DNA of 64,000 nucleotides, taken from positions 2,407,127-2,471,126 of the forward strand of contig NZ_JAFMTA010000001.1 in assembly GCF_017916515.1 (NCBI RefSeq), in the 5' to 3' direction. Of the stretch, positions 23,877-32,847 are shown piece after piece. The stretch comes from Naasia sp. SYSU D00948 (GTDB lineage: Bacteria > Actinomycetota > Actinomycetes > Actinomycetales > Microbacteriaceae). Both the position numbers and the translations under genes were made by a program. Below the pieces are notes generated by a model, which was not told the DNA's origin, made no database searches, and worked only from the letters and a program-made list of their open reading frames with translations. Each line of letters begins with the position of its first letter. The stretch's first letter is position 1.

Positions 23877-23915
23877 ATGGCCGACGACAGGATGCGGCGG
23901 AGCACTCGTGACTGA
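23877..23915 (+). CDS. 12-codon leader ORF with strong Shine-Dalgarno
   Basis: ATG 23877 has GGGGGAGG six bases upstream, the best ribosome site in this stretch, yet the frame (MADDRMRRSTRD) closes after 12 codons, and its stop overlaps GTG 23908 of the next frame. It may couple translation to the downstream ORF, or mark a frameshift near 23905 that separates an original start from its body. Confidence 0.4.
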   Translation: MADDRMRRSTRD

Positions 23916-24165
23916 GGCGCTGCTGTACGAGCGCAGGGCGGGTACCCGCGCGCCGACCACGCTCGGGCCCACGCTCGAGCTCCTCGTGGGCCTCGCCCAG
24001 GACGCGCGGATGCGACCGCACGACCCGGCGGCCGCGGACCGGTTCGCGATGGAGTTCCGAGACCTCATCACGATCCTGCGGCGCGCCGGGGACGAGGACC
24101 AGGACCTCATGCCGGACCTCGTGCACGCACTCGTGATCGAGATCGCCCGGCACCGCTCCGGCTGA
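23908..24165 (+). CDS. Small hypothetical protein
   Basis: An 85-residue, mostly helical protein (TLGPTLELLVGLAQDARM, EFRDLITILRRAG) with an acidic DEDQDLMPDLVHAL stretch. GTG 23908 is only weakly preceded by GGCGGAG but overlaps the strongly initiated 12-codon leader ORF. No family recognised. The convergent SOS-peptidase gene ends 50 bases beyond. Confidence 0.5.
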   Translation: MTEALLYERRAGTRAPTTLGPTLELLVGLAQDARMRPHDPAAADRFAMEFRDLITILRRAGDEDQDLMPDLVHALVIEIARHRSG

Positions 24166-24215
24166 GCCGCGCCGGCGGCGCCATTCGGAAGGACGACTCG
24201 GTCCCGAAGGGCGAG

Positions 24216-24890
24216 TCAGAGGGGCTCGATGAGCCGCGGTCCGTCGTTCCGCACGGAGTTGACCTCGCGGCTGACCTCGTAGTGCTCGAGCTGGTGGGCG
24301 ACTCGCACGGACGATTCGTCGAGCAGGTGGACCAGCTCGACGGGGGACAGGCCATCGCCGAGCCAGGCGTCGAAGACGTCGGGCGTGAGGCAGGCGGGCA
24401 TCCGATCGTGCACCTCGCCCGGAGCGACGTGCGCGTCGCGGGTGATCACCGCCATCGACAGCTTCCAGCGGTGCGGATCGTCCTCGGGCTTCGTGGGATC
24501 GGGCCACAGGCCGACCACTCCCGCCATGGCCAGGGCGTGACCCGGGTCGTGGATGAAGTGCGGCTGCTTCCCTGTCGGAGTCACGGTCCACTCGTAGTAG
24601 CCGAGGGCGGGCACGATGCAGCGGGACTGGGCGAAGGCCTTGCGCCACATGCCGGAGGACGTCACGGTCTCGATGCGCGCGTTGATCGGCCGCTTCTGCT
24701 TGTCGCTCATCCACGGGGTGCGGAATCCCCACGTGACCGGAACGAGCTCGCGCTCCCCATGGCGGTCCCGCACGACCGGCACGTCGTCGGTCGGTGCGAC
24801 GTTGTAGTCGTCGGGCAGGGGCCCGAAGTCGCCGAGCAGGTCGGGGAGCAGATTCGTGACGGTCTTCGTCACGACGTAGCGGCCGCACAT
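24216..24890 (-). CDS. SOS response-associated peptidase (SRAP/HMCES family)
   Basis: A 224-residue protein that forms a thiazolidine crosslink with abasic sites in single-stranded DNA and protects them. The family's invariant start MCGRY places the reactive Cys at position 2 after removal of Met1. Other conserved parts are NVAPT (about 30-34), the W-G-F segment VTWGFRTPW, INARIET (about 69-75) and the late ALGYYEW and CLTPDV… plus the catalytic His in GEVHDRMP. The longer frame upstream to 25421 is rejected. Confidence 0.93.
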   Translation of the reverse strand: MCGRYVVTKTVTNLLPDLLGDFGPLPDDYNVAPTDDVPVVRDRHGERELVPVTWGFRTPWMSDKQKRPINARIETVTSSGMWRKAFAQSRCIVPALGYYEWTVTPTGKQPHFIHDPGHALAMAGVVGLWPDPTKPEDDPHRWKLSMAVITRDAHVAPGEVHDRMPACLTPDVFDAWLGDGLSPVELVHLLDESSVRVAHQLEHYEVSREVNSVRNDGPRLIEPL

Positions 24891-24994
24891 GCGCTCATCC
24901 TCCCAGGAGGAGCGGACATCGCCCTCGGCCGGCGCGACGCCCCATCTTGCGCGTGGCGGACAGTCTGCGCCCCCGTGCGTGGGGCGCCGTCTAG

Positions 24995-25000
24995 TAGTCT
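24995..25000 (+). promoter_or_regulatory. -10 hexamer TAGTCT
   Basis: TAGTCT lies 31 bases before ATG 25032, which itself has GGCGGGA as Shine-Dalgarno. Confidence 0.4.
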
Positions 25001-25031
25001 TGGGAAGTTGGACTTCTGCAGTTAGGCGGGA

Positions 25032-25367
25032 ATGGGAAAGCTCTACTACGGGGACGATGACCTCGGCATCGACATGGAGGACCGTCTCCTGGCCCATGTG
25101 AAGATGGCGATCATCGCCAAGCTCCGCCGCGATGAGAAGTTCACCTTCTCCTGGCAGCACGGGGTCGAGGGCGGCGGGGGTCGGAGCACCATCTGGATCC
25201 ACCCGTCCATTCCGCTGCGCTTCAAGTTCGACGGCAGCCGTACCCCGGTGCTCAACCGTGCCTGGATCGAGGCCCTGCTCCTCTCCGCGAACAGCACGGG
25301 CGGACTCCAGCTGATCCCGGAGCCGGCGCCGGACCAGGTGCCCGCTATCCCCGGCCAGCAGGGATAG
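25032..25367 (+). CDS. DUF7882-like small protein (often labelled ATP-dependent DNA ligase in this family)
   Basis: A 111-residue protein: MGKLYYGDD opening, MEDRLLAHVKMAIIAKLRRDEKFTF helix-strand, WIHPSIPLRFKF and a conserved LNRAWIEALLLSANSTGGL end. Its shape matches small proteins abundant in Microbacteriaceae that are commonly but wrongly named DNA ligase; they have no ligase KxDG motif, and none is seen here. Function unknown. Confidence 0.78.
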   Translation: MGKLYYGDDDLGIDMEDRLLAHVKMAIIAKLRRDEKFTFSWQHGVEGGGGRSTIWIHPSIPLRFKFDGSRTPVLNRAWIEALLLSANSTGGLQLIPEPAPDQVPAIPGQQG

Positions 25368-25452
25368 CCCCCTCCGCATCCCGTTCCCAGCCTTCGTCGG
25401 CGCTACTCGGCTCAGCTTCACGCCGTCCCGAGTCCGCGTTCTCCGAGGTTTC

Positions 25453-25486
25453 CCGAAGAGCCCCGCCGGCCGGCGGGGCTCTTCGG
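25453..25486. terminator. 34-base perfect palindromic terminator
   Basis: Exact 17-base arms CCGAAGAGCCCCGCCGG and its complement meet without a spacer, 86 bases after the stop at 25367. Confidence 0.75.
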
Positions 25487-25590
25487 CGTGTTCTCGGTCG
25501 GTTCCCAGGGACGCCTGCCCCGCCCCAGCGCCTTGCGGCGCGCAATGCGGCTTCGGGCACGTGAAAGGACGCCCTCGCGGGGGCGGGAAC

Positions 25591-25596
25591 TATAAC
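25591..25596 (+). promoter_or_regulatory. Candidate -10 hexamer TATAAC
   Basis: TATAAC inside an unusually AT-rich patch 125 bases before ATG 25716 is the best promoter candidate for the three-gene envelope operon 25716-27768. No convincing -35 is seen, so it may depend on an alternative sigma factor. Confidence 0.35.
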
Positions 25597-25715
25597 CCTC
25601 ACGTTTCGACTGCGCGACGGGTTGATCCCCTTTGGGGCGTGGTGGGAGCGTCGGTATGCACAAGCGGCGCGCCCTGGGACCGTCCCGGGACGCGTCGGCA
25701 CTGGAAGGGATGACA

Positions 25716-26543
25716 ATGTCGAACAGTTACCCAGTGAACCCTCCGTCGTCGGGCAACCCCGACGAGACCGTCGTCGTCACCGACACGGTGATCGGAGTGG
25801 AGACCGTGGGCACGGCGGGTGAGACGAGTGGGTCGTCCACCAGCAAGACGGACGTGGCCAAGGAACAGGCCGGGCAGGTCGCGAGCGGAGCCGCGGACGC
25901 CGGCAAGCACGTGGCCGGGGTGGCCAAGGACGAGGCCAGGAACGTGGCCGCCGAGGCCAAGACGCAGGCACGCCAGGTGGCCTCGGAGACGAAGTACCAG
26001 GCCCGCGACCTGCTCAACCAGGCGACGAGCCAGGTGAAGCAGCAGGCGTCGACCCAGCAGCAGAAGGCCGCCACGGGGATCCGCACCCTGGGCGAGCAGC
26101 TCAACGGCCTCGCCTCCGGCAACGTGCCGGAGAGCGGTCCCGTCCTCGACCTGGTGAACCAGGCGTCCTCGCGGCTGCAGGGCGTCGCCGACTGGATCGA
26201 GGCGCGCGAGCCGGGTGACCTCCTCCAGGAGGTCAAGTACTTCGCCGCACGCCGCCCGGGCACCTTCATCGCCATCGCGGCGGTGGCGGGTGTCGTCGCC
26301 GGCCGGCTCACCCGGTCGGTCGTTGGCGCCGTCCAGGACGAGAAGCAGGAGGAGCAGGCGACCTCCTCGGTCGCCGGCGAGACCACCTACACCCCGGTCG
26401 ACTCGTTCACCACGACGACCCCGGTGAGCGACTACGGCACCGGCTACGCGGGCGAGAACGAGTACGGCACCGGCGCGGGCGGGACGACCGGCGGCTACGG
26501 CACCGGGCTCGGCGGCTCGGCCACAGGGGATGTGCGCCCGTGA
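25716..26543 (+). CDS. LEA-like helical protein with C-terminal membrane segment
   Basis: A 275-residue protein: a Thr/Ser-rich start, a long amphipathic Ala/Lys/Gln-rich region (about 50-125, repeated 11-mer-like KDEARNVAAEAKTQARQVAS units), a conserved block (about 150-190, GDLLQEVKYFAARRPGTFIA with a helix to about 205), and a Gly/Tyr/Thr-rich tail. It resembles actinobacterial stress proteins with apolipophorin/LEA-like repeats. ATG 25716 is chosen for GGAAGG seven bases before. It overlaps the Holin-X gene by GTGA. Confidence 0.78.
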   Translation: MSNSYPVNPPSSGNPDETVVVTDTVIGVETVGTAGETSGSSTSKTDVAKEQAGQVASGAADAGKHVAGVAKDEARNVAAEAKTQARQVASETKYQARDLLNQATSQVKQQASTQQQKAATGIRTLGEQLNGLASGNVPESGPVLDLVNQASSRLQGVADWIEAREPGDLLQEVKYFAARRPGTFIAIAAVAGVVAGRLTRSVVGAVQDEKQEEQATSSVAGETTYTPVDSFTTTTPVSDYGTGYAGENEYGTGAGGTTGGYGTGLGGSATGDVRP

Positions 26544-27022
26544 CCGACACCGGATACCCCTCGGAGAGGGCCGGCGCCACCCCGGTGCCGGAGGTCGACA
26601 CGTCGACCCCCTCGGAGAGAAGGGCCGCCTCCACCTCCTTCGGTGAGCTGTTCGGTCAGGTCACGAAGGACCTGTCCACGCTCATCCGGCAGGAGATCGA
26701 CCTCGCGAAGGCCGAGCTCAAGCAGTCCGCGACGCGGGCCGGAGCCGGAGCGGGGCTGCTGGCCGCCGCCGGCTACTCCGCTCTCATGGCGGTCTTCTTC
26801 CTGTCCTGCGCCCTCTGGTGGGGGCTCGCCGACCTGTTCGGGGACATCGAGGGGAGCATCGCCCTGGCGGCGCTCATCGTCGCCATCATCTGGGGCATCA
26901 TCGCCGGGATCCTGTACGCCATCGGCCGCAAGCGGCTGAAGGAAGTGCAGGGCATGCCGCGCACCGCAGACACCGTGAAGAAGATTCCCGACGCACTGAA
27001 GAGGAATGAGGAGAACCGATGA
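26540..27022 (+). CDS. Phage holin family protein (actinobacterial Holin-X/DUF1469-like)
   Basis: A 160-residue membrane protein: SFGELFGQVTKDLSTLIRQEIDLAKAEL (about 33-60) is the family signature, followed by two membrane helices (about 70-96 and 107-131) and a basic tail. Despite the name these chromosomal proteins are envelope components of unknown role, not phage genes; no phage genes are nearby. Coupled by 4-base overlaps to both neighbours. Confidence 0.85.
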   Translation: MTDTGYPSERAGATPVPEVDTSTPSERRAASTSFGELFGQVTKDLSTLIRQEIDLAKAELKQSATRAGAGAGLLAAAGYSALMAVFFLSCALWWGLADLFGDIEGSIALAALIVAIIWGIIAGILYAIGRKRLKEVQGMPRTADTVKKIPDALKRNEENR

Positions 27023-27768
27023 GTGACGACCTCTACAGGACCGGCGATGCCGGCTCGTACCAGGCCGGCGGCACCAGCGGCACCGGATACACGTCGAGCG
27101 ACGACCCCGAGGTCATCCGCGCCAACATCGAGGCCACGCGCCAGGAGCTGAGCTCCGACGTCGACGCCCTGGCCGACAAGGTGACGCCGTCGAAGATCGT
27201 CGAGCGGCAGACCGACAAGGTCAAGAGCAAGTTCGGCAGCCTCAAGGACCGCGTCATGGGCAGCGCCTCCGGCGCCAAGGACCGGGTCATGGGCAGCGCC
27301 TCCGACGCGAAGCACCGCGTCTCCGGCACCGCCTCCGACGTGACGTCCGGAGCGAAGGACGCGCTCGGCAACGCCGCGTCCGCGGTCGGCGACGCGCCTC
27401 GCGTCGTCGCCGAGAAGGCGCAGGGCAACCCGCTCGCGGTCGGCCTGATCGCCTTCGGCGTCGGCTGGCTCGTCGCCGGGCTCATCCCCGCGAGCGAGAA
27501 GGAGAAGGAGCTCGCCTCGCAGGCGAAGGACGCCGCCCAGCCGCTCGTCGGCAAGGTGACGGACGCCGCCAAGGAGGTCGGGCAGAACCTGAAGGAGCCC
27601 GCTCAGCAGGCGGTCCAGTCGGTCAAGGAGACGGCGACGCAGGGTGCGCAGTCCGTCAAGGAGACCGCTCAGGACGCCACGCAGACCGTCAAGGGCGAGG
27701 CGCAGTCCTCCGCTCAGGACGTGAAGCAGAACGCCACCAGCGCGACGGACACCGTCCGCAACGCGTAG
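27019..27768 (+). CDS. DUF3618 domain-containing protein with LEA-like repeats
   Basis: A 249-residue protein: DUF3618 (about 24-60, DDPEVIRANIEATRQELSSDVDALADKVTP), internal repeats of GSASGAKDRVM type (about 78-105), one membrane helix (about 138-156, VGLIAFGVGWLVAGLI) and a long amphipathic Ala/Lys/Gln tail with KETATQGAQSVKETAQDATQ repeats. Third gene of the operon with the LEA-like and Holin-X proteins; this trio is a recurrent actinobacterial envelope/stress unit. Confidence 0.87.
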   Translation: MSDDLYRTGDAGSYQAGGTSGTGYTSSDDPEVIRANIEATRQELSSDVDALADKVTPSKIVERQTDKVKSKFGSLKDRVMGSASGAKDRVMGSASDAKHRVSGTASDVTSGAKDALGNAASAVGDAPRVVAEKAQGNPLAVGLIAFGVGWLVAGLIPASEKEKELASQAKDAAQPLVGKVTDAAKEVGQNLKEPAQQAVQSVKETATQGAQSVKETAQDATQTVKGEAQSSAQDVKQNATSATDTVRNA

Positions 27769-27785
27769 GCGCGACACCTCGGACT

Positions 27786-27822
27786 GAGGGGCCGCCGGCA
27801 TTCGCCAGCGGCCCCTCTTTCC
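27786..27822 (+). terminator. Intrinsic terminator with T-rich tail
   Basis: GAGGGGCCGC (27786-27795) pairs with GCGGCCCCTC (27808-27817) around a 12-base loop and is followed by TTTCCTTT, 17 bases after the DUF3618 stop. Confidence 0.82.
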
Positions 27823-27871
27823 TTTCCCGCAGCACAGCAGAGCACGGCACAAGCAAGAGAGGTCCCCTGCA

Positions 27872-29023
27872 ATGTCCGATGACGTCGGCGCCTCCAAGCG
27901 CCTGAAGAACGCGCCCAGCCCGGAGGACCCGCGCAAGCCGGACACCCCGAAGGAGCTCGACAAGGGGACGTGGAAGTACACGCTCCGCCGCACCCTCAAC
28001 GAATTCACCACCGATCAGTGCACCGACATCGCGGCTGCCCTCGTCTACTACTCGGTCCTCGCGCTCTTCCCCGCGCTCATCGCGCTCATCTCCCTGCTCG
28101 CTCTGATCGGTCAGGGACCCGGTGCGGTCGACGCGATGCTCCAGGTCCTCGGCAGCGTCGCTCCGCCGGACGCGCTCGAGGTCATCCGGGGACCGATCGA
28201 GAACTTCGTGAACTCCCCGGCGAAGGGCTTCGCCCTGGTCTCCGGCCTCGTCCTCGCGATCTGGTCCGCCTCCGGCTACGTCGGCGCGTTCACTCGTGCG
28301 ATGAACCGCATCTACGAGATCGACGAGGGCCGGGGGCTGGTCAAGGCCCGGGGCACGCAGCTCCTCGTGACCGTGATCGGGATCGTGCTCGTCGCGATCA
28401 TCGCCCTGATGCTCGTCATCTCGGGTCCGGTGACCGAGGCGATCGGGAACCTGATCGGGCTCGGCCCGGTCGTGCAGACCGTGTGGGACATCGCGAAGTG
28501 GCCCGTGATCGCGTTCATCCTCGTGCTGATGATCGCGATCCTCTACTACGCGACGCCCAACGTGAAGCAGCCGAAGTTCCGCTGGATGAGCATGGGCGCG
28601 CTGATCGCGCTGGTCGTGCTGGTCGTCGCGTCGATCCTCTTCGGGCTCTACGTGACCAACTTCTCGAACTACGCGAAGAACTACGGCGCTCTGGCCGGGG
28701 TGATCATCTTCCTGCTCTGGCTCTGGATCGCGAACCTGGCGCTCCTGTTCGGCGCGGAGTTCGACGCGGAGGTGGAGCGCAGCCGCCAGCTCGAGGCCGG
28801 CATCGAGGCCGAGGGCGACATCCAGCTCCCGCCGCGCGGCGTGAAGAAGAGCGAGAAGAACGCCCGCAAGGAGGAGAAGCTCCTCGCCGAGGCCCGCCGC
28901 ATCCGCGAGACGAGCAAGCCCGACGACGACGGCGACGGCGGCTCGGGTCCCGGCTCGGGCTCCGGCTCGAGCGGCGAGCAGGGGCGGCACGCCCGCGCCG
29001 CCGCCAACGCGAAGCGGCGCTGA
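27872..29023 (+). CDS. YihY/virulence factor BrkB family membrane protein
   Basis: A 383-residue protein with six membrane helices (first near 58-80, last near 272-295) and the family pattern DIAAALVYYSVLALFPALIAL (about 49-69), SGYVGAFTRAMNRIYEIDEGRG (about 135-156) and FGAEFDAEVERSR. The C-terminus is a charged helix followed by a Ser/Gly-rich linker. These were once named RNase BN but are membrane proteins of unknown transport or envelope role. ATG 27872 has GAGAGG upstream. Confidence 0.92.
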   Translation: MSDDVGASKRLKNAPSPEDPRKPDTPKELDKGTWKYTLRRTLNEFTTDQCTDIAAALVYYSVLALFPALIALISLLALIGQGPGAVDAMLQVLGSVAPPDALEVIRGPIENFVNSPAKGFALVSGLVLAIWSASGYVGAFTRAMNRIYEIDEGRGLVKARGTQLLVTVIGIVLVAIIALMLVISGPVTEAIGNLIGLGPVVQTVWDIAKWPVIAFILVLMIAILYYATPNVKQPKFRWMSMGALIALVVLVVASILFGLYVTNFSNYAKNYGALAGVIIFLLWLWIANLALLFGAEFDAEVERSRQLEAGIEAEGDIQLPPRGVKKSEKNARKEEKLLAEARRIRETSKPDDDGDGGSGPGSGSGSSGEQGRHARAAANAKRR

Positions 29024-29037
29024 CGCCGGCGACACCC

Positions 29038-29080
29038 GTGCGGCTCGGACGGCAGGCGGGACCTGCCGTCCGAGCCGCAC
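29038..29080 (+). terminator. Strong terminator hairpin
   Basis: A perfect 19-base stem (29038-29056 with 29062-29080) around a CGGGA loop, 15 bases after the BrkB stop. Confidence 0.8.
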
Positions 29081-29185
29081 GTCGCCGTCCACGCCATGCC
29101 GTCGGAACGGCCCGCTTTCGCCCCGGATAGGGCGGCCCGGGCCCCTGCGACCGCGGCTGTCCGAGCGCCGGGGGAGACTGGAGCC

Positions 29186-30838
29186 GTGTTCCTCGTCGTC
29201 TCGCCCGTGCACGGCGGCGTGGTCGCCACACGGGCGGATGAGCGCGGCGAGCCCATCGAGGCGCCTCGCTCGCTGACGGACGAGGGCTACGCCGACCTCG
29301 CCGGACGCGAGGCCGCCGGAGTCCGGTGGGTGTGGGAGGACACCGCCGTCTCCTATCCGCCGCTGCTGCGCGCCGGCGTCCGCGTGGAGCGCTGTCAGGA
29401 TCTGCGGCTGTGCCGCGCCATCCTGCGCCACTCCACCCTCTCCGACGGAACCGCTGTCGCCGCGGCCCCTCGCGACGCGCTCGACGAGGACTCCCCCCTG
29501 TCCGGTCCGGACTCGCAGCAGACCCTCTTCGATGTCGGCTCCGTCGCCGAGCACGTCGATCCCGTCGCGGAGCTCCGGGCGCAGCTCGGAGCGGTGGCCG
29601 GGAGCGGGCAACCCGGACGGCTCCGGCTCCTCCTCGCCGCGGAGTCCGCCGGGGCCCTCGCGGCCGCCGAGATGCGGCACGCGGGCCTGCCCTGGAGTGC
29701 GGAGCGACACGAGGCGCTGCTCGCCGACCTCCTCGGGCCGCGCGTGGCGCCCGGTGTCCGGCCCGCGCGGCTCGAGGAGCTCGCGGGGCGGATCCGGAGC
29801 GCGCTGGACGCCCCGACCCTGAACCCGGATTCGCCGCAGGAGCTGCTCGCCGCGCTGCGCTCCGCGGGGCTGATGGTGGAGAGCACCCGGTCGGCCGAGC
29901 TGCGCCGGCTCGAGCATCCCGCCATCGAGCCGCTCCTGGAGTACAAGAAGCGGGCTCGCATCCTCAGCGCGAACGGCTGGGTTTGGCTCGACACCTGGGT
30001 CACGGGCGGGCGGTTCCGCGCGGACTTCCTGCCGGGCGGTGTCCCGAGCGGCCGGTGGGCCGCTCGCGGAGGCGGCGCGCTCCAGCTCCCCAAGCAGCTC
30101 CGGTCCGCCGTCGTCGCCGACCCGGGCTGGAAGCTCGTCGTCGCGGATGCCGCGCAGCTCGAACCGCGGGTGCTGGCCGCGATGGCCGGGGACACCGCGA
30201 TGGCGGCGGCGGGTCGCGCACGCGACCTCTACGAGGGAATCGTCGAGACGGGCGCCGTTCCCGATCGCAACTCCGCGAAGTACGCCATGCTCGGTGCCAT
30301 CTACGGTGCGACGGCGGGCCAGGGCGGGCGGCTGATGCCGCGGCTCGCCAAGGCCTTCCCGCTGGCGATCGGCCTCGTCGAGTCAGCTGCCCGCGCGGGC
30401 GAGCGCGGCGAGGCGGTGACGACGAGGCTCGGCCGCAGCTCGCCGGCCGCCGGACCGGCATGGCGGGCCGCGCAGTCCCGAGCCTCGGTGCCGGACGCCT
30501 CGCCGGCCGAGGAGCGGAGGGCCCGATCGCAGGCGCGCGAGCGGGGACGGTTCTCCCGCAACTTCGTGGTCCAGGGTACGGCCGCCGAATGGGCGCTGTG
30601 CTGGCTGGCTGAGCTGCGCCGCCGGCTCCTCGCGCTCGGCGAGGGACGGAACGGGCGCCCGGAGCTCGTGTACTTCCTGCACGACGAGGTGCTCGTGCAC
30701 TCACCGGGGGACCTCGCCGCAGACGTGGAGGAGGCCATCCGGGGGGCGGCAGCCGCCGCCGGACGACTGCTGTTCGGTGACTTCCCCATCGATTTCCCGC
30801 TCGAGGTCGCCATCGTGGACGACTACGGCCAGGCGTGA
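29186..30838 (+). CDS. Family A DNA polymerase with degenerate 3'-5' exonuclease domain
   Basis: A 550-residue protein related to DNA polymerase I but without the 5' nuclease. Motif A is VVADAAQLEPRVLA (about 313-326), motif B RNSAKYAMLGAIYG (about 355-368), motif C FLHDEVLVHSP (about 495-505), so the polymerase site looks intact. The N-terminal part (about 1-200) sits where the exonuclease domain would be, without clear DEDD residues. This actinobacterial class is called bifunctional exonuclease/polymerase; its physiological role is unsettled. GTG 29186 is preferred (TGGAG upstream) over ATG 29096. Confidence 0.85.
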   Translation: MFLVVSPVHGGVVATRADERGEPIEAPRSLTDEGYADLAGREAAGVRWVWEDTAVSYPPLLRAGVRVERCQDLRLCRAILRHSTLSDGTAVAAAPRDALDEDSPLSGPDSQQTLFDVGSVAEHVDPVAELRAQLGAVAGSGQPGRLRLLLAAESAGALAAAEMRHAGLPWSAERHEALLADLLGPRVAPGVRPARLEELAGRIRSALDAPTLNPDSPQELLAALRSAGLMVESTRSAELRRLEHPAIEPLLEYKKRARILSANGWVWLDTWVTGGRFRADFLPGGVPSGRWAARGGGALQLPKQLRSAVVADPGWKLVVADAAQLEPRVLAAMAGDTAMAAAGRARDLYEGIVETGAVPDRNSAKYAMLGAIYGATAGQGGRLMPRLAKAFPLAIGLVESAARAGERGEAVTTRLGRSSPAAGPAWRAAQSRASVPDASPAEERRARSQARERGRFSRNFVVQGTAAEWALCWLAELRRRLLALGEGRNGRPELVYFLHDEVLVHSPGDLAADVEEAIRGAAAAAGRLLFGDFPIDFPLEVAIVDDYGQA

Positions 30839-30846
30839 CCCGCCCA

Positions 30847-30852
30847 TACGCT
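30847..30852 (+). promoter_or_regulatory. -10 hexamer for a leaderless transcript (TACGCT)
   Basis: TACGCT ends six bases before GTG 30859, with no Shine-Dalgarno; this decides the start of the S9 peptidase. Confidence 0.5.
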
Positions 30853-30858
30853 GGGACG

Positions 30859-32799
30859 GTGACCGCCCCGACCGTCGCCCCGTTCGGAACCTGGACCTCG
30901 CCCATCACCGCTCGGGACGTCGCCGCCGGCTCCCACCCCGTCTCAGGCGCCCGCTACGTCGGCGACGAGGTCTGGTGGCTCGAGCTGCGGGGCTCCGAGG
31001 GCGGTCGCTACGGCGTGTTCCGGAGCGGCGCGGACGGCGAGCCGGAGGCCGTCCTTCCGGCGCCCTGGAACGCGCGCAGCCGCGTGCACGAGTACGGGGG
31101 AGGGGCGTGGACGCCCGCTCCTGGCGGCGCCCTCGCCTTCGTCGAGTTCAGCGACCAGCGCATCCACCTCCTCCGTCCCGGTGCGGCTGACCCTCAGCCC
31201 CTGACCCCGTCCGGAACGGGCGACCGGTACGCCGACCTGGGGATCCACGGGGACCATCTCGTCGCCGTGCGGGAGCGCCACGACGGCGGCCGGGTGTCGC
31301 GCGACATCGTGCTCGTGCCCCTCGACGGCAGCGGCGCCGGCGACGGGGACGCCGTCGTGTCGGTCGTCGCCGGCAGCGACTTCCTCGCCTATCCCCGCTT
31401 CTCGCCGGACGGCACGCGCCTCGCCTGGATCGCGTGGGACCATCCGCGGATGCCGTGGGACGGCACCGAGCTGCGCGTGGGCGAGGTCCGCGACGGCCGG
31501 GTGTCCGACTGGCGCTCGCTGGTGGGCGGTCCGGAGGAGTCCGTGCTCCAGCCGGAGTGGGACGGCGAGGACGACCTCCTCGTCATCACGGATCGCACGG
31601 GCTGGTGGAACCTGCACCGGGCGAGCCTCGACGGCCGGCTCACCCCGGTGCTGGCGCAGGAGCGCGAGACCGGCGGGCCGCTCTGGAACCTCGGCAAGCC
31701 GTGGTACCTGCGGCCCGACGACGACGACCTCGCGCTCGTCACCACTCACGGCTCCGACCGGCTCGAGCTCGTGCCGGCCGGTGGGGGAGCCGCCCGCGTG
31801 CTGGACCTTCCGCTCACCACGATCGACCTGCTCGACGCCCGGCCCGGCCGCCTGCTCCTCGACGGCGGCAGCGCGGCCCTCCTGAGCGGCATCCGCGAGC
31901 TCGACCTCGCCACCGGGGCACTCACCGACATCCGGCTCGACTACGACGACCTGCCCGCGGCGGACCTCCTGCCCCTCGCCGAGGAGCGGACCTTCCCGGG
32001 GCCCCGCGAGGTGCACGCCGTCGTCTACCCGCCGCGCAACCCGGCGTTCGAGGCGCCCGACGGGGAGCTGCCGCCGTACGTCGCCTTCGTCCACGGCGGC
32101 CCCACCACGCGCACGACGGCGTCGGTCAATCTCGTCTTCGCGTACTACACGAGCCGGGGCATCGGGGTGATCGACGTGAACTACGGCGGGTCCACCGGGT
32201 ACGGCCGCGCGTACCGCGAGCGGCTGCGCGGCCAGTGGGGCGTCGTCGACGTCGAGGACGTGGTCACGGCCGTGACCGGGCTGGCCGGCGCGGGCCTCGC
32301 CGATCCCCGGCGGCTCGCCATCGAAGGCGGATCCGCGGGAGGGTGGACGGTCCTGTCCGCCCTGACGCGGACGGACGTGTTCGCGTGCGGGGTGTCCCTC
32401 TACGGCGTCGCGGACCTGACCGCGCTGGCCGAAGACACGCACGACTTCGAGTCCCGCTACACCGACGGGCTCGTGGGTCCGCTGCCCGAGGCGCAGGCGC
32501 TGTACGACGAGCGATCCCCGCTCTCGCACATCGACGGGCTCGACTGCCCGGTCCTGCTGCTGCAGGGTCTCGACGACCCGGTCGTGCCGCCGGCGCAGTC
32601 CGAGCGGTTCCGCGACGGGCTGATCGCGAAGGGCATCCCGCACGCGTACCTCGCGTTCGAGGGCGAGTCGCACGGCTTCCGCAAGGTGGAGACCCGAGTG
32701 CGCGTGCGCGAGGCGGCCCTGTCCTTCTACGGGCAGGTCTTCGGGTTCGAGCCCGCCGGCGTCCCCGTGCTGGACCTGTGGCGGCCGCAGGCCGAATAA
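30859..32799 (+). CDS. S9 family peptidase (prolyl oligopeptidase / acylaminoacyl peptidase type)
   Basis: A 646-residue cytoplasmic serine peptidase that cuts short peptides or acyl-peptides. An N-terminal beta-propeller (about 10-370) precedes the alpha/beta hydrolase domain. The catalytic Ser is in EGGSAGGW, Asp in GLDDPVVPP, His in GESHGFRK; VHGGPTTRT is the oxyanion loop. A GTG at 30835 overlapping the polymerase stop is also possible, but GTG 30859 has the six-base-spaced TACGCT. Confidence 0.92.
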   Translation: MTAPTVAPFGTWTSPITARDVAAGSHPVSGARYVGDEVWWLELRGSEGGRYGVFRSGADGEPEAVLPAPWNARSRVHEYGGGAWTPAPGGALAFVEFSDQRIHLLRPGAADPQPLTPSGTGDRYADLGIHGDHLVAVRERHDGGRVSRDIVLVPLDGSGAGDGDAVVSVVAGSDFLAYPRFSPDGTRLAWIAWDHPRMPWDGTELRVGEVRDGRVSDWRSLVGGPEESVLQPEWDGEDDLLVITDRTGWWNLHRASLDGRLTPVLAQERETGGPLWNLGKPWYLRPDDDDLALVTTHGSDRLELVPAGGGAARVLDLPLTTIDLLDARPGRLLLDGGSAALLSGIRELDLATGALTDIRLDYDDLPAADLLPLAEERTFPGPREVHAVVYPPRNPAFEAPDGELPPYVAFVHGGPTTRTTASVNLVFAYYTSRGIGVIDVNYGGSTGYGRAYRERLRGQWGVVDVEDVVTAVTGLAGAGLADPRRLAIEGGSAGGWTVLSALTRTDVFACGVSLYGVADLTALAEDTHDFESRYTDGLVGPLPEAQALYDERSPLSHIDGLDCPVLLLQGLDDPVVPPAQSERFRDGLIAKGIPHAYLAFEGESHGFRKVETRVRVREAALSFYGQVFGFEPAGVPVLDLWRPQAE

Positions 32800-32847
32800 C
32801 CCCGTGTCGCACGCTGTTGTCCCGGTCGGGACAGGAAGGATGAACGG

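Noticed and set aside
25032-25367. ATP-dependent DNA ligase
   Set aside because: The label is common for this family, but the protein is 111 residues and has no ligase KxDG motif.
26540-27022. Prophage, because of the holin name
   Set aside because: Holin-X/DUF1469 is a chromosomal actinobacterial family, and no other phage gene is near.
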